This document shows, in pieces, positions 1 through 11,800 of a DNA stretch of 64,000 nt. The notes below the pieces were generated by a model, which made no database searches, was not told where the DNA came from, and saw only the letters and a list, made by a program, of their open reading frames with translations. The position numbers were made by a program, and so were the translations under genes. Each line of letters starts with the position of its first letter. The first letter of the stretch is position 1. The stretch lies in assembly GCA_023014335.1 (NCBI GenBank), contig JAECYW010000007.1, positions 806,001 to 870,000 on the forward strand, written 5' to 3'. This DNA comes from Galerina marginata. Lineage: Eukaryota; Basidiomycota; Agaricomycetes; Agaricales; Galerinaceae.

Positions 1-623
1 GGATCCATGCGCAGTCTTCGTTCCAGAGGCCGGTGACTCTTCCCATTTTTTCCAACTCGGGACGGTGTTGCCTTCGATGCTCGCACTTCTTACTTGATGT
101 TGTACAGACCCAACCTAATCAAGAGCCGTTTCCGTTTAGTTATCGTAGATGAATGGGTGGCCTGGAATCCTTGCACACGCACCTTTGGTTCGCGTACAAC
201 ATCGAGGACCCAAAACGGCTTTTAGGGTACTGTAGTTCTAGTTCCACCCAAAAATTCCGAAGAGCCAAGTGTTTTCCATTGTTCAAACCGATTTAAACAA
301 AATCAGAGCATGGAACATCACATACATACTTGTCGTTGGAAGGTCTTTTCAAGGTGGGCTATGGCATGTCGGCAGGGGAGGTTTCCAGGAATGAATTACA
401 ACAAATGCAAACATAGAGAGACTTGTTACTGCCGTCCGTCTAGTTGGGCTTATAGTGAAAAGCCCTTTCTTTCTCGACCTACCCTGCTCCTCGTGTTCAT
501 GCCACTCTGATTGATTGCGTATCAGTTGCTTCAACTACACACTCTACCTCGCGAATTTCTGACGTCTCCTGTCTCCAGTCGCGCGCATTCACCCTCACAA
601 CGACCCACAAAGATTGCCAACCC
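1..623. other. Upstream flank of the kinesin gene, no gene seen
   Basis: No convincing coding region is visible on either strand; the short open frames here have no recognisable protein character. The last 100 bases before the kinesin ATG are pyrimidine-rich, as expected for a fungal 5' UTR or core promoter. The window opens on a BamHI site, which may be chance. Confidence 0.5.
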
Positions 624-3600
624 ATGGCAAGCTCCACTAATATCAAGGTGGTCTGTCGGTACGACCAACGGAGCATTTCAACGTGTTGCCTCGACTTATC
701 CTGATCTGCTAGTTTTCGTCCGGTGAATGCGATCGAACAGCGTGAAGGCGGGGACATCGTCGTTGCCTTCGATGAGAACCTCCAGACCGTTCAACTTAGG
801 TCCACTCAAGTAGGCTCCGGGCCTGAGAAGGATGGCTTCACCTTTGATAGAGTCTTTCCGATGGGAACCAAGCAGCATGAAGTCTTTGATTATGGTGTTA
901 AAGAGTGAGTTTTGTTTCACGAAGTGCGCCTATTTACGATCAACGCTCTTCATCAGCATTGTAAAAGGTGAAGAAGCGACTCGACACGGAATACCGCGAT
1001 TCAAAATTTAATTTGGTTACTGATGCGGTAATGCAGATGTTCTTGATGGGTACAACGGCACCGTGTTTGCGTATGGGCAGACCGGTAGTGGAAAGACATT
1101 CACCATGATGGTTTGTTTTTTTTTACATCTGAGTCATTTGGCCTTTATGACTTTGCAAATGTAGGGTGCAGATATAGACTCGGATGAGCTCAAAGGCATT
1201 ATCCCCCGTATCACGGAGCAAATCTTCCAATCAATCGTCGAGAGCGATGCGCATTTGGAATACCTTGTGAAAGTCTCCTATATGGAAATTTATCTCGAAA
1301 GAATTCGAGATCTCCTTGCACGTGAGTGACCTCGCGTTTAGACAATCAGATATCGTTACCCCCCTCCTCAGCCCAGAATGACAACCTACAAGTCCACGAA
1401 GAGAAGTCCAAAGGGGTTTACGTGAAAAACCTCTCAGATTACTATGTTAGTAGTGCTTCCGAAGTTTATGAAATCATGCGGACGGGAGGAGCTGCCAGAG
1501 TTGTCACTTCGACCAGTGAGTATTGATAAGCTCCTTTCGATGATGTAGTCCTCATTCATCGTCAGATATGAACGCCGAATCCTCACGGTCTCATTCTATC
1601 TTTTTGATTACGATTCAGCAACGGAACACGGAAACAGGAGCTCAGAAAACGGGAAATCTCTATCTTGTTGACCTCGCTGGTTCGGAAAAGGTTGGAAAGA
1701 CAGGAGCTTCTGGTCAAACGCTGGAAGAAGCCAAGAAAATTAACAAATCTTTGTCCGCTCTTGGCATGGTCATCAACGCGCTAACCGACAGCAAGGTATG
1801 TATGGCGGGCTTTCTCAAGACTTTTTTTAACAAAAAAAATCTGATTGACACACACACACACACTGACTCTAGGCGAAACATATACCTTATCGAGATTCTA
1901 AACTTACACGTATTCTTCAAGAATCTCTCGGAGGAAACTCACGGACGACTTTGATTATCAATTGCTCTCCGTCGTCGTACAATGAAGCCGAGACGCTCTC
2001 CACGCTCCGTTTTGGTATTCGTGCAAAGTCTATCAAGAATACTGCTCGTGTAAATGCTGAACTATCACCGTTGGAGCTAAAGGGGTTACTCCAAAAGGCT
2101 CAACTCGCAAACACTTCATATCAGAAGTATATTGCTGCTCTGGAAGCAGAGCTTGCACGATGGCGATCAGGGGAGTCAGTTGACGAGTCAGAGTGGTCCC
2201 TACCTGGGAAGACTGGCGCTGCATCGACCTCTACGCCGACCAAGAAAGCACCAACCTCACCCACGCCATCAACACCGGCGTCGACATCACGTAGCATGAC
2301 GCCAATAAATCCGAGTATCGAGGGTTTGAGATCTGACCTCGAATCCCGGCCACAGACCCCAACCGTTATTGGTCTAGATAAAGACGAAAGAGAGGAATTC
2401 TTGAGACGCGAGAACGAATTGAGCGACGCCCTCGCTGAAAGGGAGTCCTCAATTGCAACTGCCGAAAAGCTTGTGAAAGAGCTGAAAGAAGAATTGGCGT
2501 TCTTGAAGGAACAAGAGGCCTCGGTTAATAAGGTTGGCATCTTCTCTACCAGCGGAATCTCATGAACCCACGTTTAATCCACGTTCGTTTAGGAAAACAA
2601 AGCCATGTCCAGTCAACTGAACGAATTGAGGCTACAAGTTGAACGATTAGATTATGACAACAAGGAAGGCATAATCACTGTCGACATCCTCAAGGAGCAG
2701 AATCAAGATGCAAAAGCCGAGTTGGAAGAACTCAGGAAACAAATTGCGGAATTGAAGTCGGCACAAAAGGACGCCTCAGCGGAAGATAAGGAGAAGCGCA
2801 AACAAGAGAAGATGGCCATGATGATGGCCAAATTTGATACCGTAAGTGTACCTATATTCCATCACTTATCCTCAAGGTTAATTTTCTTCTGCACTAATAG
2901 CAAGGTGCCTTCTCCGAGAAGGACGAGCAATTACGCCAAATTCTAGGGAAATTAGACAACATGGATCAAGATTCTACCGAGGCATTGTCCCCTGAAGACC
3001 TAACCGCCATTAGAAGACAGCTTTCAGAAGGTCAGGCGCTTGTAAGGGAAACCGTTGACCGGCTTCGACAGACCCAGGAAGAGAACGAAATGATTACCCG
3101 ACGACGAGATGAATTAGAATCAAGAGTAGCAGCTCTCGAAACGGACTATGAGGAATTACTGGGTAGGTCATTTCATCCTTCGCTAATTCCTGAATTAAAA
3201 TTGGCCGAATAGAGAAAACCATCCATGATGAAGAGACGAATAACGTTGATGTAGCCGACATAATGACGGATCTCAAGGTAAGCTTGATGCCTTCCTAAGA
3301 TGCTAACGTTGCGACAATCTTACGTCACGGTTAAGAACAAATTGGAGATACAATATGCTGCCAAGCGGGACGCTCTTCTCGGCGAAGTCGCGGACCTGAA
3401 ACAACAACTGGAAGTTAGGAACAATGAAGTTCGCAGTCTCAATGCCTCCATTGACAGCCTGAAGAGCGTCAATGAAGAGCTCAAGGTGAACTAACTTTCC
3501 TTCAGTATCTGTGATTTCCTTACGACTCTGGCCACTCAGCGAGCGTTCGCCGTGACATCTGCGGGCATCGAAGGAGGGAAAAATCTTGCAGAAAGCGCTC

Positions 3601-4525
3601 AAGATCTCGAAAGAACACGGAAGGCTATAAATGTCCAACTTGCCGAGTTCGACGGTGTTAAGAAGTCTCTCATGCGTGATTTGCAGAATCGCTGCGAAAA
3701 GGTGCGCTTTATGGCTTGGGTCTATCGATACTGACCTTCTCCAGGTCGTCGAGCTGGAAATCCAGTTGGATGAGATGAAGGAGCAGTACAGCAATGTAAT
3801 CCGTAACAGCAACAACAAAGCACAGCAGAAGAAGATGGCTTTCCTAGAACGCAACTTAGAGCAACTTACTCTGGTCCAAAAGCAGGTAATATTTCGGGCA
3901 TTCAACCCTCCAAAATTTGCTGCATTTTTATGCGATTTCCCAGCTTGTTGATCAGAATTCGACATTGAAGAAAGAGGCTGGCATTGCAGAACGCAAGCTG
4001 CTTGCGCGTAATGAGCGGATACAGAACCTCGAGGCTCTGCTTCAGGATGCAGATCGGCGACTCTCCATTCAAAATCAAAAATTCGAGACACAGTTGCAAG
4101 CCGTCAAAGAGCGTTTAGATCAGGCTCGAGGTAAGATTTCTCCCACCCATTAAATGGAAACTTAAACTGAAAACGTTGCAGCTCAAAAGGCGGTCACATC
4201 TACCACCCTGAATTTCGGTCGTATAGCGAAACCTTTGCGAGGTGGGGGAGGAGCCAGCAACATCTCCAGTCCGACAGTTCCAGTGGCCGGGGGATCATCG
4301 TCTGCAAATCCACTTGCACGGGTTCAGAACGAAGACGCAGGGTACGTTGAGTCAATTTTTTTTACATTGAATGGCTTCCAGAAGTCTCACGATCCGCGTT
4401 TGGTAACAGATCAGGTGTGTTTGGTTCCTGGATAAACATGTGTAATGCTAATGCGACCCTTCTTTTAAAACCTACTATTCGGTGCAATAGCAAAGCGGGC
4501 CTCTTGGTTCTTCAATTCTCGATGA
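624..4525 (+). CDS. Conventional kinesin (kinesin-1 heavy chain)
   Basis: Plus-end-directed microtubule motor that carries vesicles and other cargo along hyphae. The spliced protein begins [15 protein letters not shown]. The motor domain carries the P-loop GQTGSGKT (about residues 93-100), switch [10 protein letters not shown] and switch II DLAGSEK. A long coiled-coil stalk follows, and the protein ends in the fungal kinesin-1 tail [11 protein letters not shown] estimate about 950 residues, usual for the family. Exons read by eye are 624-658, 713-904, 957-967, 1037-1110, 1165-1321, 1372-1515, 1566-1795, 1873-2532, 2593-2841, 2901 onward, 4410-4414 and 4491-4525. Two are very small: 11 nt (957-967) and 5 nt (4410-4414); the 5-nt one is needed to keep the tail in frame. 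The intron at 1796-1872 holds a short CA repeat. Identity is secure; some stalk splice sites are less so. Confidence 0.95.
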
Positions 4526-5403
4526 AGAATAATTCGATTCACTGTCCTTGGAGTTTTCACACCTATATTTTGCATAGCATTTTCCCTTTTTCTATATTAG
4601 AAATACATATTCATCGTTCAACCAAGTGCGGAGGACATTGGCCCCTATCAAAGTGACTGCCACCAAAGTAATCCTTGTGTCGGGAACCTTTTTGATTGGC
4701 GGTCGCTAAAATCCAACATGACGACTTTGATCGACGCGTTGTAGAAAAGAAGCGCCAGTTCACGCGATCCCGAAGCACAAAGTTTGACAGAGTCTGTTGG
4801 TGCATGGCGGGGACCTTTTTCATCCGAAATTGGACATGTCCGGGGTGAGCTATTCCAAATTTGATCCCTTTGAAACGCGGATAATGATTAATGTGACATA
4901 TTGCCTCCGTTTATACACATTTAATTCCGCGTTCAGTATCCTCTCCTCCATTTCTCTGTTCGTCAATGGGGGGTTCCCCAAGCCTGAATGTCTAATCTAA
5001 GGGTCTACCTGTTCGCAGATCTTTTTTTCTTCAACTTCTACTACTCCTCATAATCCTCTGTTTACTTTGCGATCTAAGTACTAATACTTACAGTGGTCCT
5101 GGAGCCTATATACACCATTACTCTGCTACATTTGGACCGGTAAGTCGAGTCCCAACTTTTTGATCCCTTACTGCGCGTCCTTTTTCTTTAAAACAATCAC
5201 TACACCACATTTTACCGTTCCTTCGATTATGGAGGTACTCCAGTATCGTGAGCGAAGCCTGTTGCTCGACATCCTCCTCTCTTTCTTTCGCGTTTGTAGA
5301 TTATTGCCACTTCAACACCTCTAAAAAGTCGATGCCACGTCCAAAGTTCTCGATTGACCTTTTTTTATGTTCGACAGATAAAACCATAATATCGATAATA
5401 TCT
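4526..5403. other. Kinesin to PUF3 intergenic region
   Basis: This 878-bp stretch contains the kinesin 3' flank and the upstream region of the Pumilio gene. Only short open frames without protein character occur. A segment near 5095-5140 is followed by a good GTAAGT donor, so a non-coding first exon of the Pumilio gene could lie there, but nothing proves it. Confidence 0.4.
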
Positions 5404-8400
5404 ATGTCGAGCAACCCATCCCGCGCTCAGTCGCGAAGTCATTCTCCGAACCCACAGAACGAGGTCCGTTTATACGAGCTTCAAACCGATTTTAAGCCTC
5501 ACTGAATATTAGCAACGGCTACAGGACTTGGGAGCGAGCATTCCTCATGGCTTTACCCTTGGTATTCCTCCGAATGGTCGATACATCTCTGACGACGAGT
5601 GGCAGGTCAGCGGTTTATAAATTCTTATAACCCACCCGTGCGTTAAACTAACCTGGATAATTTCAGGTATGGGGATCTAGATCTGGATCACCGCAGAGCG
5701 AACCTAGCACCCCAAAGCCCGTTAATACTTTTCGCCCTCCGGATTTAGGGCCACCAAATCCTGGCGCTATACTACATGTTACGGAGAATGGGCGGACTAT
5801 CGATACAAACGCATTTCCAAGTCAGCTACACCCAACTGTGAGTTCTGTATATATCAACGCCGGGCGAGTACTGATTTTTGGATATTAAAAAGGGTCTATC
5901 AGGTCAGCCGTCTTGGCCCAGTGCAGGCAATATCCTTCAGTTCGGGAACGCGCCTCTAATTGTAGTATCGGTATGTCGCTACAATACTGACTTCCATAAC
6001 CATTAATTCCCTCTTCGAACCCAGAACGAACCACCCGCCATGCCTGTTGCGTCCAATTGGTTCCCCAGACCAGGCATGACCGACCATCAGCAATTATATT
6101 CAGACATTAGAGTGACTCATCCACCAACGGCTCCTGGAAGACCTGGCTACCCAGTAGCATATCCTCCTCCTCATCTCCCCTTTCCGCCGAGGAACAGCCG
6201 ATTCGAACCACTGCCCATGCCCCCCCCAATGTCAGATGATATCCATGCGTCCTTCCGCGGCATGCCGGTTGAAGACGATAGGATATTCTATCCACCAAGA
6301 CATATGCCGCCTAATTTTCAAATTGGACCACCACACCCACCACATTTCCCTCAATTACATGCCTCATATAATGCTTATCCCCCACCTGAATGTGGAAATT
6401 ATTATCCAATACAACCTCCAGAGCCTTTTTCGGATTATGCTTTTAGATTTGAAGGCTTCCACTTGCACCATGGAAGACCACACTATCCTATGCATCATTC
6501 AAATTCAACAATTAATAATAATGGCTACCCTCATCCGCATCCGCATCCATTAACCACCAATTCTATCCCTGATCTTGGGCGACAGGTGATCAGAAACCAC
6601 CCATTTGATTACCCTACACAAGCGCCAGGACAGCAGTTCTTCTATCCTGCACCACAGATATTTTTATCGCCCCCAATGCCACCTATGCATTTAAACGTCG
6701 GGCCTAGAAATTCGGCACCTTTTCTTAACAATCATAAACTGGTTTGTTTGAGCTTTTGCATTTGCTTCGAAATTTCGTCACAGCTTAATTCTTGATAGGC
6801 TTTTCCATCCAAGAATCAAGCAGTCTCTCCCTCACAGTCACCTCGACACGTAGCCTCACATACTCCTCCCAAAGCTAAACAAGGAATCAAGCAGAGTGGT
6901 CACTCTTCGCCAAATTCGGCGCAAGAATTCCCGCCTGGCGGACTTCGTCAACCCCGTCGTATAAATTATCTCTTGCCCTCCGAGCGCAGCCCAATATTGG
7001 AGGATTTTAGGTCGAACCGTGACAAAAACTGGGAGCTAAAAGTGCGTCTAATATACTTCGGGGTGTTTCGTGTCACATTTCTTATATGGCTTCAGGAAAT
7101 ATACGGTCACATTATTGAGTTCAGTGGCGATCAACATGGTTCACGGTTCATTCAACAGAAACTAGAAGTGGCGGAGGACGACGAAAAGCAGAAAATATTT
7201 GAAGAGATCGTCCCATTGAAAACAGAGCAACTTATTCGGGACGTATTTGGAAACTATGTAAGTCTAGCCTCGTTCATTCGACGACGAATACCTTATAAAG
7301 GCCCTTCAATAGGTTATCCAGAAATTTTTTGAATTCGGAACGAGGGCTCAAAGGGATATTCTCGCAGAGGTTATTGAACAACAAGTCGTAACATTTTCGC
7401 TTCACATATATGGATGTCGCGTCGTTCAAAGGGTAATATCGAGCGTTATTGCGTGTTTTCAGAGCGCTAATATGGAACTCAGGCCGTCGATTATATTTCA
7501 GAAGCGCAACAGTCAGCAATTATTCGTCACTTAGAACAAGATATTCTTACTTGCATCAAGGATGCGCATGGAAATCATGTAGGTTGGAGCCCAGACACCT
7601 TATCATTCTTCTCCTTCATCTGGTGAATTAGGTCATCCAAAAGCTCGTCGAAGTTGTCGATCCCGGACGTTTGACCTTTCTTCCAATGATCTGCGATAAT
7701 ATTCTTGAGCTATCTACCCATCCTTATGGATGTCGAGTGTTGCAGAGATGCCTCGAAAACCTTTCGGAAGAACACACTCGAGACCTGATGGGGGCTATAC
7801 ATCGGCATACGCTCGAACTCATGCAGGACCAATACGGTGTAAGTTTCCTTCGCTTTCGACATGTTCGACGGCATTCATGTCTATCGCAGAATTACGTGAT
7901 TCAGTTCATCATTGATCAAGGACGAGATCGCGACAAAGCTATTGTTATTTCGCGCATTCGAAGCAATCTGGTCAAATTATCTCAGCACAAATACGCATCG
8001 AACGTCTGCGAAAAGGCTCTCATCTGCAGTGACTCGGAGATTCGTCATGTTTTAATCAATGAAGTCATGACCACCCCGACCGCAGACAGCGAGAACCCTA
8101 TCTTGACAATGATTAAGGATCAATATGCCAGTTGAGTGCAAATATTGCCCCCTTAGTAAATTTAAACTGGATTCTGATTCCTCGGCCAACAAGACTATGT
8201 CCTTCAACGCGCTCTAACGGTTGTTGAAGGCGAGCAAAGGGAGGCATTCTATGTCCAAGTGAAACCTCTGGTAGTTGCCCTACGGAAGTCTACGGTAACG
8301 TACAATCGACCGTTGGTCTCAAGTGAGGAATTTTGCTTACGTCGTACGTCCGCTTTGCTCACAACGAACCCAGTTGAGCGCTTGATGGACCGCTATTTCG

Positions 8401-8438
8401 GGAAACAAACATCGCGCTCGCCACGAAAATCAACTTGA
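5404..8438 (+). CDS. Puf3/Pumilio-type RNA-binding protein
   Basis: Sequence-specific 3' UTR-binding regulator of mRNA decay and translation. The N-terminal half (starting [17 protein letters not shown]) is low-complexity and rich in Pro, His and Ser. The C-terminal half is a Pumilio homology domain with eight repeats whose base-reading triads are all visible, in order: GSRFIQ, GNYVIQ, GCRVVQ, GNHVIQ, GCRVLQ, GNYVIQ, ASNVCE and ANYVLQ. This is the Puf3/human PUM1 set, which by the known code reads UGUANAUA. The ending [20 protein letters not shown] is obtained by splicing out 8323-8373, and the stop is the TGA at 8436-8438. I estimate about 800 residues with about ten introns. The start is the first ATG of the open N-terminal exon; a further upstream exon is possible. 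In yeast Puf3 controls nuclear mRNAs for mitochondrial proteins; the same role here is inference. Confidence 0.93.
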
Positions 8439-8818
8439 TCGGACCTGTTGATGTTCATGGTCCTTCAATGAATGATTCTCTTTTCCATGTTCTTGTCACT
8501 GCTGTGTCTGTCTTGTCCAATCGCAATTCCTGTCGCTTTCCGTATCCGAGTCAAAATATCGTACAAGCCTCCTGCTTTCTTAGTCTATTTCCGTCGCTAT
8601 CACATGCACCGTAATCCTACCAAGCTTTGCAATTCCATTGTCTACCCTCGCTGGAAAATAATGTTGGGAAAGGCCAATGAGAATATCCAGAGAATATCTA
8701 TGAAACGTGACGACTATGTATGGCGGTGTAGTGACGTGTCTAATCTTGAATATGAACACCAAATATCGGCAACGTATTAGCACTCCTTAGAACCACCGTC
8801 GACCGACCTCGGAACATC
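8439..8818. other. PUF3 to SEC16 intergenic region
   Basis: This 380-bp gap holds the 3' flank of the Pumilio gene and the promoter of SEC16. A 102-codon open frame (8472-8780) has no protein character and is taken as chance. No RNA gene was seen. Confidence 0.4.
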
Positions 8819-11800
8819 ATGAACGGCGTGGAGGCAGCCTCATCTCTCTTTGGCACAGAGGAATCTGGTTCTGACCTCTTCGCGAGTCTTGGCACAGAGT
8901 CCACTTCACCCCAGCCTCCACTCGACGACTTCTTCTCCACAGACACTTCGTCGCTTGTCCCAGAGAGTGAAGCTTTTGACTTTTCATCTCACATTGAAAG
9001 CCACACAGTGGAACCCTCTGCCTTCCCAGAATACACTACTGAATCAGCAGATGCCCTGGTCCCTGCTGCTCCGGAGACTGCGCTATACAGTTCATCCACG
9101 AATACCTACGGCGAGCAATACGTTGAAACTAGCCAGAGTATCCCGACACCAGGATATTCCAGTAAGAATTTTCATTCGTATTGCTATTTACCAAATGTCG
9201 ACGCCATTTTGCAGCAGATTACCCGACTCAACAAGCAGAGCCGGCACCGGCTACAAGTTACAATTCCTATGCACCTTCGACGTATTCAGCGCCCTTGCTC
9301 TCGACAACGGCGTACTCTTCTTATAGCGCCTACGATCCTCCGGCTCCTGCTTCATCCTACACTCCATATGCTACCAACTCTCAGGGCAATCAAGCATACA
9401 CCCCCCAGGTCGTGAACTCCACGGTTTCCCAGCCTCAATATAACAGTATTGGGGCGGTTCCACCTATACCGACTCCCGTAAAGTCCACTGTAACACGTCC
9501 CAAGGTCTCTAATGCATATGATCCACCTTTCATTTCCACTTTACCAAGTCGACGGACCAGTCGGACAACAGGCGTGGCCAGCCAAGTCTACAACAACCCA
9601 TACCAGTCGTCCCTTTATGCATCAACAACTGAGACCTCCTCGACATATAATAGCCCTCAATACAGTAGCCCTCAATATCAGCAGCCCGCAGCCCCTCACG
9701 ATGCATATAGGCGTCCGTCGGTGGAGGCTTCCCAAGATGTTTATTCAAGTGGGCCAAACCACCAACAATCTAGTCTGGCAGGACAATCTTATGCCCAGAA
9801 CGGACAGTCTAAGGTCCCGCCAACAAACGTCGATGCTGCCTACAATCTAAAACACTCTACTGAGTTCCAACAGCCTTATCCTTCGCAAGACTCATTTGGA
9901 CAAGCCTTCCCCGGAAATGCTTCTGTCCAAGACAACGGAGATCAAGCTTACACATCAAACAATGGGGATGCAGGTTCTCATGCGGCAGAGCATCCTTCTT
10001 CACCACTTTTATTGCGACTCTCGTCGCTTGATTTCACTTCTTCCCTACAACGAGATAGTCCTGAGATTATGTCTAGTGGATCCACTGTTTCTCCTCGCAC
10101 ACTCCCTCTTCCTTTCTCCCCGCCTACACAAAAAGGAGAGTTGCAAGAACTCGAAGGACCTGTCATGTCAAGCGAAAACGTCGAAAAGCAGACTTCTCAC
10201 CCGAGTCCATACGTGCCTTATCAAGGTCCAAGAAAAGATCTGCCCACAAATAAAGAGCTCCACGACCCTTATGCGCCAAAAGCGAATACCAGTGGAAGCA
10301 TTAATAATTACATTCCACGAACATCTTCTCCTCTTTCGGTTTACAACGGACGTTCAAATGATACGAAGAAACCTCCTGTTGTCTCGTCTCATTTGAACGG
10401 CGTTACTTCGTCTCCCTACTCTTCAGTTCCTAAACCTTTGATTGGCATACATGAATCTTTGACACATTCAAAGGCTCCATCTATCCACCTCAGCGACGAT
10501 CAGGTGCACCGACAAATCCCCCACTGGAGTGAAACAAAGCCCGCACCACCCCAAGATATAATCGTAAAAGCAACGTCTGCGCTATATGCTCCTTCACCCT
10601 CCCTTATTGGCGCCAACGACCCTCTTTCGCGAACATCTGCCCGTGCACCAGTTGTGACTTTCGGGTTTGGAGGAAAGATGGTCACATGTTTTCATGGCAT
10701 GCCCGGCTTGAACGCAGGCTTCGATGTCGCTTTATCCTCAAGGACGTCTTCTGAATTGAAGATACACATTCTGCAGAAAATCCTTCCAGAGAGTGCTTTG
10801 AATTCGCCTGGATCCTCATACCCAGGACCTTTGTTCTCAGATCCTGGAGTGTCTTCATTAAGCCTGGTCAGACCAGGTCAAGCATCACAGGCTAAAACGA
10901 AGAAAACCATTGTTTTATCTTACCTTTCCGACCGTGCTAGTGAGATCCATCAAGGCCTCGGATATCTCACGCATGGAGAGAAGCAAACCGCCGAAAACAA
11001 GCTTATACTAGTTAAGTTACTCGGTGTTTTGGTGGAAAATGACGGCCGTCTTTTGGGGACGTACGTGGACTTAAAAAATTCTGGGCTTGATAAACGGAAC
11101 TAACATAAGGATAGTCCACAATCTGATTCTGTTGTTCGGACAACGTTAGTGCCTCGACTCGAAGGCTTGACAACAACGTTACAAGACGCCGTGTCAATTC
11201 AAGGTTCGTCCTCCGTATATTTGCCCAAAGCTACAACCCTTACTCTTCCAGCCGCCTTTAACTCTGGGCCCCTTGATGAGGCTCCCATTAGCGTCACTAC
11301 ACTCCGTCCTTCAACCTTGGACAAAATTGAAGAGCTGCTCCTCCAAGGCAACCGCCGCCAAGCGTACCAATTCGCGATGGACCAAAAATTATGGGCCCAC
11401 GCGATGATCATCGCAAGTAGCATTGACAAAGAATCTTGGAAAGAAGTTGTGAATGACTTCCTACGGACTGAGCTAGGTGCCAAGGAAGACGCGGCGCGTG
11501 GATCATCTTTGAATGGTAGCCTAACTCAGCCTCCAAAAGGCCAGAGGGACAGTCTGAGGGTGGCCTACAGTTTATTTTCTGGGCAAGGTGCCGCTGCTGG
11601 TGAGGCAAAGTCGTTTAGTATTAGTCCAGAGGATCTAATATACTGCGACAGTCCAGGAATTGGTTCCTATTAATATGTTGCAAAAAGGGGCACATCGCCT
11701 TCAAGCCCCCATGTTGCCGGCAATGCCAGCCATGACTCCCCGAACTCCGAACTTCCCATCAATGCACCCCAATGTACACATACCTCCCGATTCCCTTGTG

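Noticed and set aside
1846..1862. CA dinucleotide repeat
   Set aside because: Short microsatellite inside a kinesin intron; not unusual.
8472..8780. 102-codon open frame with hydrophobic start
   Set aside because: Lies between two well-defined genes, has no recognisable character after the first residues and overlaps an antisense frame; probably UTR sequence.
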